DNA of 64,000 nucleotides from Brevundimonas bullata (GCF_014207965.1 NZ_JACHLM010000007.1:1-64000), one strand, 5' to 3'; positions 35,056 through 43,598 are shown, numbered from the stretch's first letter. The notes: generated by a model not told the origin, from the sequence alone. Numbers and translations: made by a program.

Positions 35056-35514
35056 ATGAACACCGCAACCAAGGCCGCCGCCGCCAACAAGAAGAAGATG
35101 GACGACCTGACCGTGGGCCTGTGCGCTCTGGTGGTCGTCTCCTCCGGCCTGACCGTCGCCACGCCCTTCTGGCCCGCCCAACTGGGCAACGCCCCGCAAC
35201 TGGGCGTGGTCCTCCTGGCCGCCGCCGTCGCCGTCTTCTCGGCCATCCACAGCCTCCACTGGTGGCGCGCCCTCGATGAAGCCGCCAAGGAAGCCCACAA
35301 GTGGGCCTGGTGGTGGGGCGGCAACTTGGGCCTGGTCGTTGGCGGCGCCGGCGTCGTAGCCGCGACCTTGATGGGCTTGGACGTGAACCTGCTGCCCGCT
35401 TTTGTGCAGCGCTCGGACGCGGCCCTGGTCGCTACCGGCGTGCTGGGCGTCTTCGCAGCGCAAGCCGTCGGCTACGGCCTCGCCTGGTGCGGCTGGTGGA
35501 TGGCCCGCCGATGA
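35056..35514 (+). CDS. Hypothetical membrane protein next to an XRE regulator
   Basis: The 152-residue protein has four hydrophobic segments (about 20-40, 47-70, 85-110 and 122-147) after a basic N-terminus (MNTATKAAAANKKKMDDLTV). It overlaps the following HTH gene by four bases (ATGA), an arrangement seen in small regulator/membrane-protein pairs in which the membrane partner tunes the regulator. No family is recognised. Confidence 0.7.
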   Translation: MNTATKAAAANKKKMDDLTVGLCALVVVSSGLTVATPFWPAQLGNAPQLGVVLLAAAVAVFSAIHSLHWWRALDEAAKEAHKWAWWWGGNLGLVVGGAGVVAATLMGLDVNLLPAFVQRSDAALVATGVLGVFAAQAVGYGLAWCGWWMARR

Positions 35515-35711
35515 CCAGCGAGTTCGTCAACCGCCTCAAGGTCTGCCGCGCCGAGCGCAACTGGACCCAGGCCGATCTCGCTGAACAACTCGGCGTCTCC
35601 CGTCAAACCGTCCAGGCGCTGGAAAAGGGCCGCTACGACCCCTCCCTGCCCCTGGCCTTCCGCATCGCCCGCCTCTTCGGCCGACCGATCGAAGCCATCT
35701 TCGTTCAGTGA
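35511..35711 (+). CDS. XRE-family (YgzD/Xre-like) transcriptional regulator, 66 aa
   Basis: This compact protein is a single helix-turn-helix of the short XRE type: NRLKVCRAERNWTQADLAEQ then LGVSRQTVQALEKGRYDPSL, ending FGRPIEAIF. Such mini-regulators are normally repressors of an adjacent membrane-protein gene. The ATG overlaps the stop of the preceding gene. Target operators were not identified in the upstream 100 bp. Confidence 0.9.
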   Translation: MTSEFVNRLKVCRAERNWTQADLAEQLGVSRQTVQALEKGRYDPSLPLAFRIARLFGRPIEAIFVQ

Positions 35712-35771
35712 TTTCGGCGAGCCCCGCGCTCGCCAATCCTCAAAACACACAGACATTCAAAGGACTAACCA

Positions 35772-35936
35772 ATGACCTGCGCCAACCGCATGGGCCAAGC
35801 GGCCAAACACGTCTCCGATTTCGCCCTGGGCGTCTGCGGCGCCCTGCTGATCAGCCTCGCCGTCATGCTGATCCCCAGCCCTGGCCAGGCCGCCGCCTGG
35901 TTCGACGCTCCCGCCGCCTCCGTCGCCGCCCACTAA
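35772..35936 (+). CDS. Small protein sharing the TraB/GumN leader (54 aa)
   Basis: The peptide starts MTCANRMGQAAKHVSDFALG and has one hydrophobic helix, ending in SPGQAAAWFDAPAASVAAH. The first 40 residues match those of the TraB/GumN gene 430 bp downstream (MTLANRMGRTANHVS...), and the upstream bases (AAAGGACTAACCA against CAAGGACGATCCA) match too. It therefore looks like a duplicated signal-peptide cassette. It may be exported or membrane-inserted. Function unknown. Confidence 0.6.
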   Translation: MTCANRMGQAAKHVSDFALGVCGALLISLAVMLIPSPGQAAAWFDAPAASVAAH

Positions 35937-35966
35937 GCCCCACAGCTCATTTTCAGGATCAGACCC

Positions 35967-36122
35967 ATGTTCAACCTCTACTCCGCCATCGTCGAACGTT
36001 TCTCGGGCTTCGCTCTCGGCGTCTGCGGCGCCTTCCTGATCGCCACGGCCATCGAGGCCGTCCCCACCTTCGGCCACAGCCAGCCCGCCGCTGTCATCGC
36101 CGCTGTCTCGACCCCGCACTGA
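35967..36122 (+). CDS. Small protein with related leader (51 aa)
   Basis: The peptide MFNLYSAIVERFSGFALGVC continues GAFLIATAIEAVPTFGHSQP and shares the FALGVCGA core with the preceding 54-residue protein. It has one membrane-spanning or signal-like helix. It seems to be a second, more diverged copy of the same leader, 31 bp downstream of the first. Function unknown. Confidence 0.55.
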   Translation: MFNLYSAIVERFSGFALGVCGAFLIATAIEAVPTFGHSQPAAVIAAVSTPH

Positions 36123-36201
36123 TCTTTCAGCCCTCCGGCTGACGTATTCGCCGACCTGATCGGCGCCCTTTCCAGACACCCCGCAATCCAAGGACGATCC
36201 A

Positions 36202-37176
36202 ATGACCCTCGCCAACCGCATGGGCCGTACGGCCAATCACGTCTCGCGCCTGGCCTTCGGCGCCTGCGCCGCCCTGGCCGCCAGCGCCGTGCTGGCCGCC
36301 TTCCCCGGCGCCGCCCATGCCCAGAACGCCGCCGCTGTCGCTGTCGCTGCCGCCCCCATCCCCCGCGCCGAGGGCGCCGGTCCGCCGCTGTGGGTGGTCA
36401 AGGACGCGGACTCCACCGTCTATCTGTTCGGCACGATCCACTATCTGCGCCCCGGCACGGCCTGGGGTTCGGACAAGGTGGACGCCGCCTTCGCCGAAGC
36501 CGACCAGTTCTGGGTCGAGGTCGCCGATCAGGACGATCCCACCGTCGCCGCCCGGGTGGCCCAGCAGCACGGCGTCACCCCCGACCGCCCCCTGTCGTCG
36601 ATCCTGTCGGCCGAGAACTTCGCCGCCTTCGACAAGGCCGCCCAGGGCGTGGGCGCCAGCGGCGCGGCCATGGACGCCTATCGCCCCTGGCTGGCCGCCT
36701 TCGTGGTCGCCGGCACCGCGCCGCTTCAGGCCGGCTATCGCCCCGACGCCGGGGTGGACAAGACCCTGATGGAGCGGGCCCGCGCCGAGGGCAAGACCAT
36801 CCACGGCTTCGAGACCGCCGACATCCAGCTACGCCTGATCGCCGGCATGAGCGAAGAGGCCCAGATCGCCTATCTGAACAACTATGTCCGCCACGGCGGC
36901 CAGATCGTGCCCAAGCTGGATCAGACCGTCGCCGCCTGGCTCAAGGGCGACGCCGCCGAGGTCGGACGCCTCAACCGCCTCGACACCCGCGACATCCACG
37001 AAGACGTCCACCGCGCCGCCCTGATCGTCCGCAACGCCGACTGGACCGACCAGATCGAGACGATGATGAAGGGCTCCGGCAGCGCCTTCGTCGCCGTCGG
37101 CGCCGCTCACCTGGCCGATCAGGACAGTCTCATCGACATGCTGAAGGCGCGCGGCTTCACGGTCGAGCGGCTGTAG
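36202..37176 (+). CDS. TraB/GumN-family exported protein
   Basis: The 324-residue protein carries a signal peptide (cleavage near AAHAQ, residue 35) and a TraB/GumN domain with the diagnostic VYLFGTIHYL near the start and SAFVAVGAAHLADQDSLIDML near the end. The two conserved His lie in GTIH and GAAH. The family is related to erythromycin-esterase/Tiki-like metal hydrolases. Bacterial roles are mostly undefined, though GumN sits in xanthan clusters. Its leader is duplicated in two small upstream genes. Confidence 0.88.
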   Translation: MTLANRMGRTANHVSRLAFGACAALAASAVLAAFPGAAHAQNAAAVAVAAAPIPRAEGAGPPLWVVKDADSTVYLFGTIHYLRPGTAWGSDKVDAAFAEADQFWVEVADQDDPTVAARVAQQHGVTPDRPLSSILSAENFAAFDKAAQGVGASGAAMDAYRPWLAAFVVAGTAPLQAGYRPDAGVDKTLMERARAEGKTIHGFETADIQLRLIAGMSEEAQIAYLNNYVRHGGQIVPKLDQTVAAWLKGDAAEVGRLNRLDTRDIHEDVHRAALIVRNADWTDQIETMMKGSGSAFVAVGAAHLADQDSLIDMLKARGFTVERL

Positions 37177-37200
37177 GTTTCGCCTTCGACCAAGCGACAA

Positions 37201-37226
37201 GTCCGGCGGAAACGCCGGGCCTTTTC
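37201..37226 (+). terminator. Intrinsic terminator after the TraB/GumN gene
   Basis: TCCGGCG (37202-37208), a GAAA tetraloop and CGCCGGG (37213-37219) form a stable stem, followed by CCTTTTC. It begins 25 bp after the stop codon and has the textbook shape of a Rho-independent terminator. Confidence 0.8.
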
Positions 37227-37242
37227 GCGTCACCCCTCCTTC

Positions 37243-37357
37243 CGTCATCCCGGCCGGAGCCTCGCGGAGCGAGGCGCAGAGCCGGGACCGCCCAAGACGC
37301 TGACCGTCCGCGTTTCTTGCGGTCCCGGATAGCGGCTACGCCGCTTCCGGGATGACG
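37243..37357. repeat. Palindromic intergenic repeat, copy A (115 bp)
   Basis: The ends are inverted: CGTCATCCCGG at the left and CCGGGATGACG at the right. Inside, AGCCGGGACCGC is inverted as GCGGTCCCGGAT. The same arrangement recurs at 38,668-38,769, so this is a dispersed repeat family of the REP/BIME kind. Both copies lie between the 3' end of one gene and the start of another. Confidence 0.85.
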
Positions 37358-37410
37358 GGGGTTGTTGCTTTCGCCCTTGCGCCACCAGAACATTCCAGCA
37401 ACATCCTCCC

Positions 37411-38007
37411 ATGACCGAATCCGAAAAGGCCGAGGGCCGCTGCGGCTGGTGCGGGACGACCGACCCGCTCTACATCGCCTATCACGACACCGAATGGGGC
37501 GTGCCCGAGTACGATCCCCGCGCCCTGTGGGAGAAGCTGGTGCTGGACGGCTTTCAGGCCGGACTGGCCTGGATCACCATCTTGAGAAAGCGCGAGGGGA
37601 TGCGCGAGGCCTTCCACGGCTTCGATCCCGAGATCATCGCCCGCTACGACGACGCCGACCGCGCCCGCCTGCTGGCCGACCCGCGCATCATCCGCTCACG
37701 CGCCAAGATCGAGGCCGCCATCAACGGCGCCCGGATATGGCTGGAGATGAGGGACAAGGGCGAGGACTTCTCCGCCTGGCTCTGGTCCTTCGTCGACGGA
37801 CAGCCGCTGGTGAACCAATGGAGCCATTTCCGCGAGGCCCCGACCCAGACCGCCGAAAGCGTCGCCATGGCCAAGGCTCTGAAGGCGCGCGGCTTCAAAT
37901 TCTGCGGCCCGGTCATCACCTACGCCTTCATGCAGGCCGTCGGCATGGTCAACGACCACCAGACGACGTGCTTCCGCCACGCAGAGGTTCGTGGCACTGA
38001 CGCGTGA
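37411..38007 (+). CDS. tag: DNA-3-methyladenine glycosylase I
   Basis: The 198-residue base-excision repair enzyme removes 3-methyladenine from alkylated DNA. It has the Tag pattern: [21 protein letters not shown] at the start with zinc-binding Cys and His, [20 protein letters not shown], and the C-terminal [13 protein letters not shown] that completes the zinc snap. The conserved Tyr/Glu pocket residues (YHDTEW) are present. The stop overlaps the rnhB start, so the two genome-maintenance genes are coupled. Confidence 0.93.
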   Translation: MTESEKAEGRCGWCGTTDPLYIAYHDTEWGVPEYDPRALWEKLVLDGFQAGLAWITILRKREGMREAFHGFDPEIIARYDDADRARLLADPRIIRSRAKIEAAINGARIWLEMRDKGEDFSAWLWSFVDGQPLVNQWSHFREAPTQTAESVAMAKALKARGFKFCGPVITYAFMQAVGMVNDHQTTCFRHAEVRGTDA

Positions 38008-38657
38008 TGAAGCCGTCCAAAGCCTCCGCCAAGATCGACCGTCCCTTCCCCACCCTGATGCTGGAGCTTGAGGCCCGCGCGACCTGGAACGGTCACGTCT
38101 GCGGCGTGGACGAGGCGGGGCGCGGGCCCTGGGCCGGGCCGGTGTCGGCCGCGGCGGTGATCCTGAACCCCGACGACCTGCCGCCCGGTATCGATGATTC
38201 CAAGGCCCTGACCGAAAAGCGCCGGGCCGCGCTGGAACCCGAGATCAAGGCCCGCGCCCTGGCCTGGGGCGTCGGCTTCGCCTCGGTCGAGGAGATCGAC
38301 GAGCTGAACATCCTGCACGCCACAGGCCTGGCCATGCGCCGCGCGGTCGAGGCCCTGGCCCATGCGCCGGTTCACGCCCTGGTGGACGGCAACTATCGCT
38401 TCAAGCTGCCCTGCGCGGTGACGCCCGTGGTCAAGGGCGACAGCCGCTCCCTGTCGATCGCGGCGGCCTCCATCCTGGCCAAGACGGCGCGTGATCGGCT
38501 GATGATCGAGATGGATACGACCTATCCAGGCTACGGCTTCGCCAGCCACAAGGGCTATAACGCCCCCATCCACCAGCAGGCCCTGAAGACCCTCGGTCCC
38601 TGCCCCGCGCATCGCCGCAGCTGGGCGCCGATCAAGGCTCTGCTGGAAGCGGCTTAA
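38004..38657 (+). CDS. rnhB: Ribonuclease HII
   Basis: The 217-residue nuclease cuts RNA in RNA:DNA hybrids and starts ribonucleotide excision repair. The catalytic acids are visible: [15 protein letters not shown] (Asp-Glu), the Asp in ALVDGNY and the Asp in [16 protein letters not shown] and [17 protein letters not shown] are also typical. The start could be the GTG at 38004, overlapping tag, or the ATG immediately after it. The protein is complete. Confidence 0.93.
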   Translation: MMKPSKASAKIDRPFPTLMLELEARATWNGHVCGVDEAGRGPWAGPVSAAAVILNPDDLPPGIDDSKALTEKRRAALEPEIKARALAWGVGFASVEEIDELNILHATGLAMRRAVEALAHAPVHALVDGNYRFKLPCAVTPVVKGDSRSLSIAAASILAKTARDRLMIEMDTTYPGYGFASHKGYNAPIHQQALKTLGPCPAHRRSWAPIKALLEAA

Positions 38658-38667
38658 AAAGCGACCG

Positions 38668-38769
38668 TCATCCCGGCCGCAGCGAAGCGGAGAGCCGGGA
38701 CCGCTGCACACTCTAGGGTCAGCGCTTCTTGCGGTCCCGGATGGCGGCTGCGCCGCTTCCGGGATGACG
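38668..38769. repeat. Palindromic intergenic repeat, copy B (102 bp)
   Basis: Same family as the repeat at 37,243: outer ends CGTCATCCCGG and CCGGGATGACG, inner AGCCGGGACCGC and GCGGTCCCGGAT, followed in both by GCGGCT-CGCCGCTTCCGGG with one base variant. The centre differs and is 13 bp shorter. It starts 11 bp beyond the rnhB stop and could serve as its terminator or mRNA-stabilising hairpin. Confidence 0.85.
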
Positions 38770-38783
38770 AAGGGGGAAAACGC

Positions 38784-38933
38784 CTAAACGCCCAGAGCCC
38801 CGCCAACCAGCAGGGCGATCACCAGCACGACCGCCGCCACCGCCAGCATGATCGCCCAGTTGGGCAGACCGGTGGAAGCCCGGTGGCGAGGAGGCGCATC
38901 CTGGGAAGATCGGCGATGGGACGGCATGCTCAT
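38784..38933 (-). CDS. Small membrane protein (49 aa)
   Basis: On the minus strand an ATG at 38933 opens MSMPSHRRSSQDAPPRHRAS, a basic N-terminus, followed by NWAIMLAVAAVVLVIALLVG, a single transmembrane helix. The positive-inside start and clean helix argue for a real tail-anchored peptide. No family name is known to me. It lies 37 bp downstream of the DNA methylase on the same strand. Confidence 0.5.
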   Translation of the reverse strand: MSMPSHRRSSQDAPPRHRASTGLPNWAIMLAVAAVVLVIALLVGGALGV

Positions 38934-38970
38934 GCTGCCGGTAACCACGTCGCCGCGCCTTGGTTCCGCG

Positions 38971-40011
38971 TCAGGCGGCGACCGGCAGAACCAGTGGCTT
39001 TTGCGTCACGACGAACAGATGCTCGACGTTGCGCAGCCGCCCGACGGCCCCGACCTTCTCGCCCTTGCGGTTATGGATGCCGATGCGGGCGCCGACATAG
39101 CGGGGCCGCGCGATCTCGACCACCTGCACATGGCCGCGCGCCGACAGCATGGCGGTCAGGTCATCGCGGCTCAGATAGCCCTCGTCGTTGAAGCTGACGA
39201 TCAGGTTCGGCGTCTGCAGTCGCTCGACCACGGATTGCAGGGCCGGGCCGATGCCGGGGCGGCTGTTGAACGGGCTCTTGCGGGTCCGCACGTCGATCCG
39301 CTTGTTGGCGATCCCGTAGGTCTCCGGCTTGTCCCACAGGACCAGGCTTTCCCAGCAGTGGTAGTTGGCCAGATAGGAGTGCTGGTTATAGGGCGGGTCC
39401 AGATAGACGAGGTCAGCCTCGACCTGATCGGCGATCTCCACCGCGTCGCCCTGCGTCGCCCGGCAAGCCCCCTCCGCCACGCCCGGCCGCAGGTCCGGCA
39501 GCCGCAGCTCCAGCGGCTTCAACGCGCGCGGCGCCCACTGCTTCATATAGGCCATCTGCAAGCCGGCCGTGGAATCCACCCGGTCCGCCGCCTCCATCAG
39601 GGCGACCAGAACCACGGCCTTCAGTTCCGGCTCCAGCCCCATGGCCTCGATCCGCGCGCGCATGGCGTCGATGCGGGCGCCGTTGTCGGGATGGAAGAAG
39701 CGGGCGTCCTCGCAGAAGGCCTTGGTGAACCAGCCCGCCTCGGGCGTGACCGCCCGCAGCTCGGTCAGGATCACCTGGGCCTGCGTCTCCCAGCGCTCAC
39801 GGTCCGCCTGGACATAGGCCGTGGCGAGCGTGTGAGCATAGGCGTTGTGGTCGTTGGACCAGACGCGGAACCCCTGCCCCTTCAGGGCGTGGCCGACGCG
39901 GGCCGAGCCGGAAAACAGGTCGCAGACCGCGCCGCCGTCCGGCAGGGCGGCGCGCACCGCACCCGTGACATGGCCCAGAAGCGCACGCTTTGAGCCGATG
40001 TATTTGATCAT
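38971..40011 (-). CDS. D12-class DNA adenine-N6 methyltransferase
   Basis: From the ATG at 40011 (MIKYIGSKRALLGHV) the 346-residue protein shows the D12/Dam-type order. Motif X is at the start (KYIGSK), motif I is AVCDLFSGSARVGHAL (SAM binding) and motif IV is DLVYLDPPYNQHSYL (catalytic DPPY). It would methylate adenine at the N6 position in a short target. No restriction endonuclease is adjacent, so it is an orphan methylase. Its target sequence cannot be read from the protein. Confidence 0.9.
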   Translation of the reverse strand: MIKYIGSKRALLGHVTGAVRAALPDGGAVCDLFSGSARVGHALKGQGFRVWSNDHNAYAHTLATAYVQADRERWETQAQVILTELRAVTPEAGWFTKAFCEDARFFHPDNGARIDAMRARIEAMGLEPELKAVVLVALMEAADRVDSTAGLQMAYMKQWAPRALKPLELRLPDLRPGVAEGACRATQGDAVEIADQVEADLVYLDPPYNQHSYLANYHCWESLVLWDKPETYGIANKRIDVRTRKSPFNSRPGIGPALQSVVERLQTPNLIVSFNDEGYLSRDDLTAMLSARGHVQVVEIARPRYVGARIGIHNRKGEKVGAVGRLRNVEHLFVVTQKPLVLPVAA

Positions 40012-40022
40012 TCGTTCTCCGA

Positions 40023-40165
40023 TCCTCCCCCGTCCCTTTGCGGGGGAGGGGGACCATCCGAAGGATGGTGGAGGGGGCGGAAGCCGGGCTCTGCGTTTTG
40101 GGGTCGCCCCCTCCACCGCTGCGCGGTCCCCCTCCCCCGTTTCGCTGACGCTGCACAGGGGAGGA
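40023..40165. repeat. Palindromic intergenic repeat, 143 bp
   Basis: It lies between the methylase gene and pyruvate kinase. TCCTCCCC at the left end pairs with GGGGAGGA at the right end, and the interior has further inverted blocks (GCGGGGGAGGGGGA against TCCCCCTCCCCCG, and GGTGGAGGGGGCG against CGCCCCCTCCACC). It is built like the element at 29,039 and is probably another intergenic palindrome family of this genome. Confidence 0.8.
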
Positions 40166-40179
40166 TTAATACCTCAGTC

Positions 40180-41625
40180 CTAGCCGCGCTTCACCTTTCC
40201 CGGAACATGGGCCGGAGCATGGGCCAGACGCAACAGATTCGCGGCCCCCGGCGCGCCGAAAGGCGTTCCGGCCAGGATCAGGATGCGCTGACCGGCCTCG
40301 GCCAGGCCATAGATCATGGCGCTTTCGACCGCATCCTCGGTCAGGCCTTCCAGCGAGGTCGGCTGCTCGCCCAGACGCGGCTCCAGTCCCCAGACCAGGG
40401 CCAGACGACGCGCCGTCTCGGGCTTGGGCGTCAGGGCCAGCACCGGCTGCAAGGGCCGCTCGCGCGACATCCGCCGCGCCGTGCCGCCCAGGGTCGTGAA
40501 CACCACCATACAGGCGGTCGAGGCGGCTTCGGCGGCCTTCCTCGCCGCCGCCACCAGGGCGTCCACGTCGTGGATGTCCATGCCCGCGTGCTCGGCGTCC
40601 ATCAGGCCGGGCCACAGGGGGTCGCGTTCCACCCGCTCCATGATGCGGTTCATGATCTGCACCGCCTCCATCGGATAGTCGCCCGACGCCGTCTCCGCCG
40701 ACAGCATCAGGGCGTCGGCCCCCTCATAGACGGCGTTGGCCACGTCGGACGCCTCGGCCCGCGTCGGGGCCGGCGAACTGGTCATGGACTCCAGCATCTG
40801 GGTCGCGACGATGGCGGGGACGCCGCGCTGGCGGGCGGCGCGCAGGATCTTCTTCTGGGCCACCGGCACCTCTTCCGGCTCCATCTCCACGCCCAGATCG
40901 CCGCGCGCGACCATCACGCCGTCGCAGTAGTCGAGGATGCTCTCCAGATCGTTCAGCGCCTGGGGCTTCTCGATCTTGGCCATGCAGGCCGCGCGCCCGT
41001 TCACGATCCGCTTCAGCTCGGCCATGTCCTCGGCCTGCTGCACGAAGCTGAGGGCCACCCAGTCGACGCCGAGGCGCAGCGCGAAGGCCAGATCCTCGCG
41101 GTCCTTGGGCGTCAGGGCCGACACCGGAATGACGGCCTCGGGCACGGCCACGCCCTTGCGGTCCGACAGCTTGGAGCCGCTCTCGACCGTGACGTCGGCC
41201 CACTCATCTGAGCGTTCCCCGACCCGCAGGCGGATGCGCCCGTCGTCGATCAGCAGCAGCATGCCGGTGCGCAGGGCCTTGAAGATCTCCGGGTGCGGCA
41301 TCTGCACCCGCGTCTCGTCGCCCGGCTCGGGGTTCAGGTCGAAGCGCATCTTGTGGCCAGGCTTGATGGCGATCTCGACATCGGCGAACCGGCCCAGCCG
41401 CAGCTTGGGCCCCTGCAGGTCGGCCAGGATGCCCAGCGGGCGCTTCAACGCCATCTCGGCCCCGCGCACAGCCTTGAAGTTGGCGGCGTGGTCTTCGTGC
41501 GAGCCGTGGCTGAAGTTCAGGCGGAAGACATCCACACCAGCCTGAGCCAGCGCCTTGACGGTCGCCGGTGAACGGCTCGCGGGTCCAAGGGTCGCAACGA
41601 TGCGCGCGCGGCGGGCTCTGTTCAT
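40180..41625 (-). CDS. pyk: Pyruvate kinase
   Basis: The 481-residue glycolytic enzyme transfers phosphate from phosphoenolpyruvate to ADP. It opens RARIVATLGPASRSPATVKA and has LNFSHGSHEDH, the catalytic-lysine region MAKIEKPQAL, the metal-binding GVMVARGDLGVEM, and ATQMLESM plus EASDVANAVYEGADALMLS. The C-terminal allosteric domain is present. Length is normal. It appears to be transcribed alone. Confidence 0.96.
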   Translation of the reverse strand: MNRARRARIVATLGPASRSPATVKALAQAGVDVFRLNFSHGSHEDHAANFKAVRGAEMALKRPLGILADLQGPKLRLGRFADVEIAIKPGHKMRFDLNPEPGDETRVQMPHPEIFKALRTGMLLLIDDGRIRLRVGERSDEWADVTVESGSKLSDRKGVAVPEAVIPVSALTPKDREDLAFALRLGVDWVALSFVQQAEDMAELKRIVNGRAACMAKIEKPQALNDLESILDYCDGVMVARGDLGVEMEPEEVPVAQKKILRAARQRGVPAIVATQMLESMTSSPAPTRAEASDVANAVYEGADALMLSAETASGDYPMEAVQIMNRIMERVERDPLWPGLMDAEHAGMDIHDVDALVAAARKAAEAASTACMVVFTTLGGTARRMSRERPLQPVLALTPKPETARRLALVWGLEPRLGEQPTSLEGLTEDAVESAMIYGLAEAGQRILILAGTPFGAPGAANLLRLAHAPAHVPGKVKRG

Positions 41626-41774
41626 GGTGTTTCCTCAGGCGGCTCTAACGGCCATGGCCTCCCCTCAGAGGCCTTGATCCCTTGTGCCAACGAAACGCCG
41701 GGGACGTAAGACCACGCCCCCGGCCGGAAACACGAGTTTATGAGCGCCGAAACACGATGTTACGGCCGCCGGAC

Positions 41775-43463
41775 CTATTTGGCCTCGCAGCGCCCCGTCG
41801 CGAACTGCGGCATGTCCATGCAGCGGCCATCGACCGTGTCCGTCGGCTTGACCCCGATCAGGTGGGCCAGGGTGGGGGCGATGTCGATGGTGCGCATCGG
41901 CAGGAAGCGCTCCTGACCATTGGCGCCCGGCCACCAGAAGATGATCGGCACGCGGCGGTCATAGTCCCAGGGCGAACCGTGGCTGGAAATGGCGCCGCCG
42001 ACCCGGCCCGATCCGGTCAGGCCCGGCTGATAGGACCGCATGATGTCCGGCGAGCGCCCGGCCACCGCCGACAGGCGCAGACGCTGGCGCACGCTCAGCT
42101 CCTCGGGATTGTCCGAAGCGGGCAGAGGCTCGGCCAGCAGCTCGTCGCGCGACACGGCCAGGGCGACCTGGGGCTCGGCGTTCAGCAGCTCAACCGCGGC
42201 GGCCAGGACCTGGCTGCGCAGCGGCTCGGCCAGCGACTTCTTGTCCCTGTCGACGACGATCAGCCCGCCCGCCGAGGAAACCAGCGGATTGGCGTCCAGC
42301 TTGAACCGGGCCTTCAGCGCATCATTGACGCGCGGCATCAGGGCGCGGTCCACGCGGCCCGCCGCCGGATATCCCTCGACCGAGGACCGCTCGGGGAAAT
42401 CCGAACCGCCATGGTCGGCGGTCAGCACCACGACCACCCCGCCCGGCACGGTCGCCAGCTTGTCGAGGAAGACGCCCAGCGCCGCGTCGAGGCGCAGCAT
42501 CTGCTCGCACATCTCCGGCCCTTGCGTGCCGTATCCGTGGCCGATCCGGTCGGTGGCCGACAGGCTGACGCCCAGCATGTCGGTGACGCCGCGACGCCCC
42601 AGTTGCTGCTCGTCCAGCAGCACGGCGGCGCCCTCCAGCGTCAGCTCATCCAGCATCGGCGAGCCGTCGAGCGCATCATCCGCCGGCGGCAGGGTCGAGT
42701 TGAAGGTCTGGCCGCCGATGACCCACTGGCCTTCCAGACGGCGGCAGGCGTCGTTGGTGTAGTTCCACACCGGCGCCTGACGCGAGAAGCGGTCGATCAC
42801 CCGCGCGTTGATGGCCGCGACGGGCGCCAGCTTCGTCTCGGCCGACTGGCCCGGCTCGACATAGGTGGTGAAGCCGAAATCATTGGTCAGCCAGAAGGCG
42901 CCGTCGCCCTTGTGCCCGGCCAGGTTGATGGCCCCGCGATCCTTGCCGGAAATGCCGAAGACGCGGCTGTTGGGGCTAACCGTCTTCAGCCAGTCCCCCA
43001 GGGTCGAGGCCTTCAGCTGATCCGGGCCGACCGGGCCGTTGTCGGTGTTCTTGCCGTGCGCCAGCGTGTTCTGCGGTGCGGCCAGGCAATAGGTCTCCTC
43101 GCCCGTCGTGGTGTCGATCCAGTCGTTGGCGGGGATGCCGCTGTGCGTCGGGTGGACCCCGGTCAAAACGGTCGAGTGGCCGGCGCAGGTCACGGTGACA
43201 CCGTGCGTCTGATAGCCGTTGATCGACACCAGACCCTGATCGGCCAGGGTCTTCAGCCCGCCGGTGAACTGGCTGCGGTACTGATTGAACAGGTTGGCGC
43301 TCAACTGATCGACCACGATCGTCACCACCAGAGCCGGCGCCGCGCGCTCAGCGGCGGCGGTCGCCGCGACCGGCAGAGCCGCCTGCTGCGCCATCGCCGG
43401 AAGGGCTGCGCCCGCCAAAAGGGCGAGCGCCAGGGTCGGGGCCAGTACGCGGCTGAAGATCAT
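41775..43463 (-). CDS. Secreted alkaline phosphatase/phosphodiesterase (PafA/NPP-like)
   Basis: From the ATG at 43463 the 562-residue enzyme has a signal peptide (MIFSRVLAPTLALALLAGAA, cleavage after AMAQQ) and the alkaline-phosphatase fold. It has VVTIVVDQLSANLFNQY with the first zinc Asp, the nucleophile Thr in VTVTCAGHSTVLTGVHPTHSG, the metal site LSATDRIGHGYG, and VVVLTADHGGSD. It resembles PafA-type phosphate-irrepressible phosphatases and nucleotide pyrophosphatase/phosphodiesterases. It would release phosphate from organic monoesters or diesters in the periplasm. No pho-type promoter could be identified with certainty. Confidence 0.88.
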   Translation of the reverse strand: MIFSRVLAPTLALALLAGAALPAMAQQAALPVAATAAAERAAPALVVTIVVDQLSANLFNQYRSQFTGGLKTLADQGLVSINGYQTHGVTVTCAGHSTVLTGVHPTHSGIPANDWIDTTTGEETYCLAAPQNTLAHGKNTDNGPVGPDQLKASTLGDWLKTVSPNSRVFGISGKDRGAINLAGHKGDGAFWLTNDFGFTTYVEPGQSAETKLAPVAAINARVIDRFSRQAPVWNYTNDACRRLEGQWVIGGQTFNSTLPPADDALDGSPMLDELTLEGAAVLLDEQQLGRRGVTDMLGVSLSATDRIGHGYGTQGPEMCEQMLRLDAALGVFLDKLATVPGGVVVVLTADHGGSDFPERSSVEGYPAAGRVDRALMPRVNDALKARFKLDANPLVSSAGGLIVVDRDKKSLAEPLRSQVLAAAVELLNAEPQVALAVSRDELLAEPLPASDNPEELSVRQRLRLSAVAGRSPDIMRSYQPGLTGSGRVGGAISSHGSPWDYDRRVPIIFWWPGANGQERFLPMRTIDIAPTLAHLIGVKPTDTVDGRCMDMPQFATGRCEAK

Positions 43464-43541
43464 CTTGAACACCGGAACGCTAAAGGATGTTGGGTGACTA
43501 CCCCCCCAGCGTAACGGCGCCAAGACAACGGCACAGATTGA

Positions 43542-43598
43542 TGGTGCGAGCGGCGGGGGTCGAACCCGCAAGACCGAAGTCGGCAGATTTTAAGTCTG
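43542..43598 (-). other. attL: displaced 3' part of tRNA-Leu(TAA)
   Basis: The minus strand reads from the anticodon arm (CAGACTTAAAATCTG, anticodon TAA) through the variable loop, the T-arm (GCGGGTTCGACCCCCGC) and the discriminator to CCA: 57 bases identical in layout to the 3' part of a tRNA-Leu. The acceptor 5' strand and D-arm are absent. The bases before the anticodon stem have no tRNA character. This is what remains at the far junction after an element integrates into a tRNA gene and brings its own 3' part. The intact gene should lie beyond the right edge of the window. Confidence 0.88.

Noticed and set aside
43542..43598. A functional tRNA-Leu gene
   Set aside because: The 5' acceptor strand and D-arm are missing; only the 3' part from the anticodon arm is present.
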